From contig NMRA01000616.1 in the NCBI GenBank assembly GCA_002633005.1, forward strand, positions 175,378 through 239,377: a DNA stretch of 64,000 nt, written 5' to 3'. Shown piece by piece: positions 55,960-64,000 of the stretch. The first letter of the stretch is position 1; each line of letters begins with the position of its first letter. The stretch is from Phoronis australis (Eukaryota; Phoronida; Phoronidae). Below the pieces are notes generated by a model that did no database searches, had not been told where the DNA came from, and saw only the letters and a program-made list of their open reading frames with translations. The translations under genes were made by a program, and so were the position numbers.

Positions 55960-58900
55960 TTAGTCTCAAAGTGCGCGGAACGGTTCCGCACTTTTTTAAT
56001 ATCCACTTAGGGCCATAAAAAATGGTATGTAACAAATCTATACCTTACCCTAAACATGTTTACAATGTTACATTTTTAATTCCTCAATTAGCATTTTCTT
56101 AATTAGAAGTTCAATTTTTGCCTTGCGGAATATTCCGCAAGTGTGCGGAATATTCCGCAAATGTGCGGAATATTCCGCACTCAGTGCGGAATATTACGCA
56201 GACTTTGCGGAATATTACGCAAACTTTGCGGAATATTACGCAGATTTTGCGGAATATTCCGCACTCAGTGCAAGATTTGTGGAATACTGTGACTTGAGAA
56301 GTATGTATATTTTGTGGAATAATAATCAAAATAATAATTTATTTTTAAAAATCAATGTGAAAGTTCCAAAAAGCCAAACAGAAAAGTTTAGCACAGGACT
56401 AAAATTTTTAATTTTCTCCCGGCCCAATAAACATGAATTACATTCCATTCTCAATAGAACTTGAGAGTATAATGTGCCCACTCTCAATAATATATTAATC
56501 AATGTGACGGTTGCAGAATGGTTCCACATGCGGAACGGTTCCGCAAACAGAATAGTTTTTTGGAGAACACAATTTTTTTAAATTCTCATGACCAATAAAG
56601 TCAAATTGCATTCCATAATCAATACAACTTGAAAGTATCAATGTGACAATCCTAACAATAATTACTTGATCAATGTGACAGTTGCGGAACCATTCCGCAT
56701 ACGGAGCCGTTCCGCAAACAATACGTTTGTGATACTCACAAGTTTTAAAAAAAATTTCTTGCACATTTCAGTTGAAATATATTCTATTCTCATTAGCATG
56801 TGGAAATATCAATGTGTCAACTTGAACAATGATTGATCAGTGGGGAACTTGCTGAATGGTTTGTGATGCAGAAACCTACCTCAAGCGGACTCGGGGAAAA
56901 TTGACATATTGTCTATGACATTTTACCGCTTTTGGTAGAACCTTAACACAAGCCACGAAATATTCGAATCTTAACGTTCAACAAGCATTAAACATCAAAG
57001 TATCAGAATTTCTACCCCAACCATAATTAATTATTAAAAGTGACAGTTGCGGAACCGTTCCGCATACGGAACCGTTCCGCAAACAATACTTTTGTGATCC
57101 TCACAAGTTTTAAAAAATTTTTCTTGCACATTTCAGTTGAAATATATTCTATTCTCATTAGCATGTGGAAATTTCAATGTGTCAACATGAACAACAATGA
57201 TTGATCAGTGGGGAACTTGCTGAATGGTTTGTGATGAAGAAGCCTACCTCAAGCAGACTCCGGCGAAAAATTGACATCTTGTTAATGCTATTTTACCGCT
57301 TTTGGTAGAACCTTAACAAAAGCATGAAATATTCGAATCTTAACGTACAAAAAGCATTAAACATAAAAGTATCAGAATTTCTACTCTAACAATAATTAAT
57401 TGTTAAAAGTGACACTTGCGGAACCGTTCCGCTTGCGGAACCGTTCCGCAAACAATACTTTTGATCCTCAGAAGTTTTAAAAAAATTTTCTTGCACATTT
57501 CAGTTGATATATACTCTATTCTCAATAGCATATGGAAATATCAATGTGTCAACATGAACAATGATTGATCAGTGGGGAACTTGCAGAATGGTTTGTGATG
57601 AAGAAGCCTACCTCAAGCAGACACGGGGGAAAAATTGACACCTTGTTTACGCCATTTTACCGCTTTTGGTAGAGCCTTAACACAAGCCATTAAATATTCG
57701 AATCTTAATGCGGAACAAGCATTAAACATCAAAGTATCAGAATTTCTACCGTAGCAATAATTAATTATTAAAGGTGACAGTTGCGGAACCGTTCCGCAAA
57801 GAATACTTTTGTGATCCTCACAAGTTTTAAAAAAGTGTTCATGCACATTTCAATTGAAATATAATCTATTCTCAATAGCATATGGAAATATCAATGTGTC
57901 AACATGAACAATGATTGATCAGTGGGGAACTTGCTGAATGGTTTGTCATGATGAAGAAGCCTACCTCAAGCAGACTCGGGGGAAAAATCGCCATGTTGTC
58001 TATGACATTTTACCGCTTTTGGTAGAACCTTAACACAAGCCACGAAATATTCGAATCTTAATGCGGAACAAGCATTAAACATCAAAGTATCAGAATTTCT
58101 ACCGTAGCAATAATTAATTATTAAAGGTGACAGTTGCGGAACCGTTCCGCATGCGGAGCGGTTCTGCATGGGGAGCGATTTCCCAAACAAAATGGTTTTA
58201 TGGGGTATTTCTTTTCACCAATCATCTTAAAATGCATTCCATTATAATGCCACTTAAAACTTTCGATGTGACAATCCTAACAGTAATTAGTTGATCAATG
58301 TCATAGTTGCGGAACCATTCCACATGCGGAACGATTCCGTAAAGAATACTTTTGTGACCCTCACAATTTTAAAAAAATTTTCTTGCACATTTCAGTTGAA
58401 ATATATTCTATTCTCAATAACATATCAAAATATCAATGTGTCAACATGAACAATGATTAATCAGTTTGGGACTTGCTCAATGTTTGTGATGAAGAAACCT
58501 ACCTCAAGCAGACTCGGGGAAAATTGACATCTTGTCTATGCCATTTTACCGCTTTTGGTAGAACCTTAACAAAAGCCATGAAATATTCGAATCTTAACAA
58601 ACAAAGAGCATTAAACATAAAAGTATCAGAATTTCTACACTAACAATAATTAATTAATAAAAGTGACAGTTGCGGAACTATTCCGCATGCGGAACCGTTC
58701 CACAAACTATACTTTTGCGATCCTCACAAGTTTTAAAAAAGTTTTCTTGCACATTTCAGTTGAAATATACTCTATTCTCCATAGCATATTGAAATATCAA
58801 TGTGTCAACATGAACAATGATTGATAAGTGGGGAACTTGCTGAATGGTTTGTGATGCAGAAATCTACCTCAAGCAGACTCGCGAAAAATTGACAACTTGT

Positions 58901-60510
58901 CTATGCCATTTTACCGCTTTTGGCAGAACCTCAACACAAGCCATGAAATATTGAAATCTTAACGTACAACAAGCATTAAACATAAAAGTATCAGAATTTC
59001 TGCACTAACAATAATTATAATTAATCACTAAAAGTGACAGTTGCGGAACCATTCCGCATGGGGAACCGTTCCGCAAACAATACTTTTGTGATCCTCACAA
59101 GTTTTAAAAAAATTTTCTTGCACATTTCAGTTGAAATATACTCTATTCTCAATAGCATATGGAAATATCAATGAGTCAACATGAACAATGATTTATGAGT
59201 GGGGAACTTGCTGAATGGTTTGTGATGCAGAAACCTACCTCAAGAAGACTTCAGAAAATTGACATCTTGTATATGCCATTTTACCTCTTTTGACAGAACC
59301 TTAACACAAGTCATGAAATATTCAAATCTTAACGTACAAGAAGCATTAAACATAAAAGTATCAGAATTTGTACCCTAACAATAATTAATTAATAAATGTG
59401 ACAGTTGCGGAACCGTTCCGCATGCGGAACCGTTCCGCAAATAATACTTTTGTGATCCTCACAGGTTTTAAAAAATTTTTCTTGCATATTTCAGTTGAAA
59501 TATACTCTATTCTTAATAGCATATGGAAATATCAATGTGTCAACATGAGAAATAATTAATATGTGGGGAACTTGCTGAATGGTTTGTGATGCAGAAACCT
59601 ACCTCAAGCAGACTCGGGGAAAAATCAACATATTGTCTATGACATTTTACCGCTTTTGATAGAACCTTAACACAAGCCACGAAATATTCGATTTTAATGT
59701 GGAACAAGCATTAAACATAAAAGTATCAGAATTTCTACCCCAACAATAGTTAATTAATAGAAGTGACAGTTGTGGAACCGTTCCACATGCGGAATGGTTC
59801 CTCAAACAATACTTTTGTGATCCTCACAAGTTTTAAAAAAAATTTCTTGTGGATTCCAGTTGAAATATACTCTACTCTCAATAGCATATGGAAATATCAA
59901 TGTGTCAACATGAACAATGATTTATCAGTGGCGAACTTTCTGAATGGTTTGTGATGCAGAAAGCTACCTCAAGCAGACTCGCGAAAAATTGACATCTTGT
60001 CTATGTCATTTTACCGCTTTTGGCAGAACCTTAACACAAGCCATGAAATATTCAAATCTTAACGTACAACAAGCATTAAACACAAAAGTATCAGAATTTC
60101 TACCCTAACAATAATTAATTAATATAAGTGACAGTTGCGGAATATTTCTGCATGCGGAACCGTTCCGCAAACTATAGTTTTGTGGAGCTCACAATTTTTT
60201 AAACTTCTTACACATTATGGTTGAAATATATTCTATTCTCAATAACACGTGAAAATATCAATATGTCGTCATGAGCAATAATTAATCAGTGAGGAACTTG
60301 CTGAATGGTTTTTGATGCAAAAACCTACCCCTAGCAGACTCAGGGAAAAATTGATATCTTGTCTATGCCATTTTACTGCGTTTGGTAGAATGTTAATACA
60401 TGATACGGAATATTCAAATGTTAATGTGTAACAAGTATGAAACATAAATGTATAAGAATTTGTACCGTAACAATAATTAACTAATAAATGGAGCCGTTCC
60501 GCAGGATGTC
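55960..60510 (+). repeat. Hyper-palindromic tandem satellite, left block
   Basis: Boxes built on GCGGAAC-C-GTTCCGC, usually doubled as two 15-mers joined by AT, begin near 56682, 57047, 57416, 57780, 58134, 58311, 58672, 59040, 59405, 59769, 60136 and 60488. Most spacings are 352-369 bp, so the main unit is about 365 bp. Between boxes each unit repeats the same AT-rich text (for example CAGTTGAAATATA, then TATCAATGTGTCAACATGAA, then CATTTTACCGCTTTTGG). A second unit type of about 175 bp, with ATCAATGTGACA and AAATGCATTCCAT-like text, occurs at 56510-56690 and 58150-58320. The open frames across the units are not genes. Confidence 0.93.
56115..56290 (+). repeat. GGAATATTCC minisatellite
   Basis: About eight tandem copies of a 20-23 bp unit whose core is the 16-bp palindrome TGCGGAATATTCCGCA. 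In three middle copies it is changed to GGAATATTACGC. It lies at the outer edge of the satellite block and shares the GCGGAA/TTCCGC arms with the larger units. Confidence 0.92.
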
Positions 60511-62639
60511 AATTTTATATAATAATATTTCCCAGTTAAATGGTTTTCATACATCAGTGTTAGAGCACATTTTATTTTTCCATGATTTTTGGGTACCTCA
60601 GAATTGAGCATTTTGGCTTCTATGAAAAAATTCAATCGGAAAAATTAATTTAAAAATTTTTTTTCATTGATGTCCTGTGTATGTGCAATGACATGAGCAA
60701 AAAAATAGGGTTCCCCAATTAGTTTTCATGCTACAGGTATCTTAGCTCAATTAGAAAATTCACTTTCTCAAAAATATGCTCAATTTCACAACTACAGCTT
60801 TGATTCACCACATGATGATTTTGCCCTATCGATGGGAATGTGAAAAACGTTTAAGTTAAAGGGAATAAACTAACGAAACAAATTTCATCATAAATGAATT
60901 AAAATTTGCTGGTGTACTACGAATTAGGACGCAGTCATGTATAGTGTCTACACTTGTGTTTGTTAAAGAATTCATTTACGAATGAGTAGAAAGTAAAAAT
61001 AGCAAAGTACCATTTGAATGACCACGTGATTCAACAGCCTAAAGATGGCAAAATATTGTTCTTGTTTAAATAAGTTTGGGTGTGCAAAAATGCGGCTGCC
61101 ATAGTTTTTGGTTCTCCTTGTTATATCAGCAGATTTCACAATTTAGAACAAAAACAATTGCCAAAGTTGCCATTTTTCCAGTTTAACACGTAGCGAAGTA
61201 AATGTTTTCATCCTTTTTACTTTTGTTGAAAATTTGACAAAATAAAATTTTACTGTTCCACCATATTGCGTTATAAATTGAGGAATCTTTACTTCAATGT
61301 AATGGGGCCCCTATCAATCTAGCCAAGGTGTGGGAAATCTTTCTTAGCCACTGAAGTTAAATTGCCAATCTCCTGTTGTCCTCTGCATAGTAATGTGATG
61401 CAAACAGAGCAATAAATGGTCAATACAGCTTGGAGGTCAACCTGCCAGTGTGTCAACTGGTTTATAACAGTTGGACTTTGATTCAGAGATTTTGAGATTG
61501 TACACCCATAAATTAGGAACCTGGTGAAAAGCAATGGTGTAAAGTAGAGGTTTAGAGATGGTGAAAAGTAAAAGTGCATACAAAGAAAAGAAAAAAATAC
61601 AAATTTATCAAAGACAGAACAACAAATTTCAGGCCAAAAGAATCCTCAAATATAACACAAGAATTGAATGTAGAGAATACAGTGCTTTTGTGACAAACTT
61701 GTTCACTGTTTTGGGTACTACAGTTGCTTATACTGGTATGAAAAATATCTATGAAAATTCCAGCATAGAATGAACTTAGAGTTTAATAAGTTATTATGCA
61801 CCTAAAATACTTAAATTCTAAGGTGATTGCATTAGAATTAAATGGTCAAGTTCTAAGAAAAAATGAACAATGACCTAGCAGTGTGCATAAACATTTTTAG
61901 GAATATATGATTAGTTGCTTAAATTTACTATCCCTCTTGGTGAGTGACTGTCTATTCTCAAGCAGTTCTTTATGGCAAAGCCAACAATGCAGGACATTAA
62001 CTGATGTTATCAGGCTTGGCCTGAGCTAACTAATTCGATTACATAACTGGATACCACTGTGGGGATAGTACTGGTTTTGAAATGAAATGGGGATGGTCAA
62101 CCACCATTACACATGACTGTTGAACTGCATATCTGATCCATATGAAAGTCTAGATTCATCAGCATCAATCAGTTTCACAACAAGCTAGTAGTTCATTTGT
62201 CACTTGCAATGTTAGTTTTTTCACTCTCATTAATGTTATCACCAGAATTGGTGAAGGTGGTGTGGGGTGCCCTTGCCAGTTCTTGTAGTCAGTCTTAAAT
62301 AAACAAAATTTGAGAAATTTCACTCACTCACTCTTACAGACATTCATGCAGATAATTTGAAAATGGTGATAACAAAGATAATAAAAATACCAATACCAAT
62401 AACACCAATAATAATAACACCTGGTAATTCTGATATTACTAATAGTAATTAGAACAATAAAAACATGTAGTAACTACTGCTATTATTACTATTTAAACGG
62501 CAGAGAAAACTGAGACTGTTGGGCTCTGGAAATGAAAAAATATTATACCCCTATGGATATGGAATTGTGTGGTATTCAAAAGGCGTGGGTAATGAGCTTC
62601 AATTTTTAAAAGAATTTCGNCCATGAGCGGTTAAATGGC
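60511..62639. other. AT-rich spacer between inverted satellite blocks
   Basis: No recognised gene. The longest plus frame, 61558-61773 (71 codons, starting MVKSKSAYKEKKKIQIYQ), is lysine-rich with a short hydrophobic patch and matches nothing I know. An irregular AAT/ATA-rich run is at about 62360-62480. The single N is at 62620. If the flanking blocks are arms of a foldback element, this is its core. Confidence 0.5.
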
Positions 62640-64000
62640 ATAACCAAATGTCAATTTTTCCCCGAGTCAGCTTGAGGTAGGTTTCTACAACACAAACCAT
62701 TCAGCAAGTTCATCACTGATTAATTACGGTTCACGTTGACACATTGATATGTCCATGTGTTATTGACAATAGAATGTATTTCAATTTTAATTCGCAAGCA
62801 TCAATTTAAAAAAATGTGAGCTCCACAAAACCATTGTTTGCGGAACGGTTCAGTAACTGTCATATTGACCACCTAATTATTGTCAGGATTGTCAGATTGA
62901 TACTTTCAAGTGGCATTGATTATAGAATGCATTTTAAGTTCATTGGGCAAAACAAATACCAAGCAAAACCATTCTGTTTGGGAAAACGCTCCCCATGCGG
63001 AATGATTCCGCTTGCGGAACGGTTCCGCAACTGTCACATTGATCAACTAATTACAGTTAGGATTGTCACATCGATACTTTCAGGTGGCATTGATAATGGA
63101 ATGCATTTTAAGATTATTGGTGAAAACAAATACCCCATAAAACCATTTTGTTTGGGAAATCGCTCCCTATGCAGAATGATTCCGCATGCGGAACCGTTCC
63201 GCAACTGTCACTTTTATTAATTAACTATTGTTGGGGTAAAAATTCTGATACTTTTATGTTTAATGCTTTTTGTACATTAAGATTCGAATATTTCATGGCT
63301 TGTGTTAAGGTTCTACCAAAAGCGGTAAAATGGCATACAATGTAGACAATATGTCGATTTTTCCTCGAGTCTGCTTGAGGTAGGTTTCTGCATCACAAAC
63401 CATTCAGCAAGTTCCCCACTGATCAATCATTGTTCCAGTTGACACATTGATATTTCCACATGCTAATGAGAATAGAATATATTTCAACTGAAATGTGCAA
63501 GAAAATTTTTTTAAAACTTGTGAGGATCACAAAAGTATTGTTTACGGAGCGGTTCCGCATGCGGAACGGTTCCGCAACTGTCACTTTTAATGATTAAATA
63601 TGGTTGCGGTAGAAATTCTGATACTTTGATGTTTAATGCTTGTTGAACGTTAAGATTCGAAAATTTCGTGGCTTGTGTTAAGGTTCTACCAAAAGCGGTA
63701 AAATGTCATAGACAATATGTCGATTTTTCCTCGAGTCTGCTCGAGGTATGTTTCTGCATTACAAACCATTAAGCAAGTTCCCATTGATCAATCATTGTTC
63801 AAGTTGACACATTGATATTTCCACATGCTAATGAGAATACAATATATTTCAACTGAAATGTGCAAGAAAAAATTTTTAAGCTTCTGAGGATCACAAAAGT
63901 ATTGTCTGCGGAACGGTTCCGCATGCGGAACGGTTCCGCAACTGTCACTTTTCATAATTAATTATGATTGGGGTAGAAATTCTGATACTTTGATGTTTAA
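62640..64000 (-). repeat. Hyper-palindromic tandem satellite, right block in inverted orientation
   Basis: The same units as at 55960-60510 but reverse-complemented. Boxes lie near 62838, 63010, 63180, 63545 and 63905. The first two intervals (about 170 bp) are the short unit type and the later ones (about 360 bp) the long type. The text between, for example CCAAAAGCGGTAAAATG and TTGACACATTGATATTTCCA, is the inverse of the left block. It runs off the window end. Confidence 0.93.

Noticed and set aside
56123-56464. A 113-codon frame with repeated AEYYADF
   Set aside because: It is a translation of the GGAATATTCC minisatellite.
57613-58190. Similar minus-strand open frames of 74-77 codons in adjacent units (CGTVPQLSPLIINYCYGRNS)
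   Set aside because: They are the same satellite unit translated. They start and stop at repeat drift, and equivalents appear in the inverted block at 62816-63345. No sign of selection on the protein.
55960-64000. Regularly spaced palindromic repeats that could suggest a CRISPR array
   Set aside because: The repeat spacing is about 365 bp, the spacers are themselves repeated, no cas genes are present, and the window is clearly eukaryotic.

Overview
This is eukaryotic, metazoan DNA. The genes are split by GT-AG introns, about two thirds of the bases are A/T, and LINE, Ty3/gypsy-type, MITE and satellite repeats are abundant. The repeat mix suits a marine invertebrate such as a lancelet, hemichordate or cnidarian, but I cannot fix the species. 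Nothing bacterial or CRISPR-like is present.

The main gene is a neprilysin-like M13 zinc metalloendopeptidase on the + strand. I could build 20 coding exons between 7699 and 39138. Their splice phases all agree and their lengths sum to 2244 nt, or 747 residues plus a stop. The protein is a type II membrane enzyme: short cytosolic tail, one membrane helix, then an ectodomain carrying HELTH, ENIAD and a C-terminal CKVW. Two things are odd in the catalytic core. About 18 residues that normally lie between the HExxH helix and the following cysteine are missing, and the NAFY substrate motif reads DAHY.

The 3' half of this gene is one arm of a large imperfect palindrome. The left arm is about 30640-42215 and the right arm about 46560-55925. 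The right arm holds a minus-strand copy of the last seven exons (55333 down to 49038), all open, with its own stop codon and poly(A) signal. It has no membrane or N-terminal exons inside the window. Nearer the centre, each arm also carries a decayed fragment of the catalytic exons in the opposite orientation. The HExxH exon therefore occurs four times with alternating strand: + 34588, - 41663, + 47108, - 53609. The spacer holds an uninterrupted 1082-codon LINE ORF with an R2/Hero-like restriction-type endonuclease. A 0.2-kb MITE in the left arm has an empty site in the right arm.

Left part, 1-16900. Bases 1-5770 show nothing I can name. Bases 5770-7260 hold remnants of a gypsy RNase H and a LINE ORF1. 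Intron 1 of the protease gene carries a 5'-truncated LINE (8400-9700) and an internally deleted LTR element (10155-12746) with a perfect 5-bp target duplication. It also carries a broken duplicate of the start of exon 2.

Right part, 55930-64000. A field of hyper-palindromic tandem repeats begins where homology to the protease gene stops. Units of about 365 bp and about 175 bp each contain the box GCGGAAC-C-GTTCCGC, usually doubled. The block at 55960-60510 and the block from 62640 to the window end face each other in inverted orientation around a 2.1-kb AT-rich spacer, like a giant foldback element. Assembly gaps lie at 32200-32384 (inside a CT microsatellite) and 54259-55058, with a single N at 62620.
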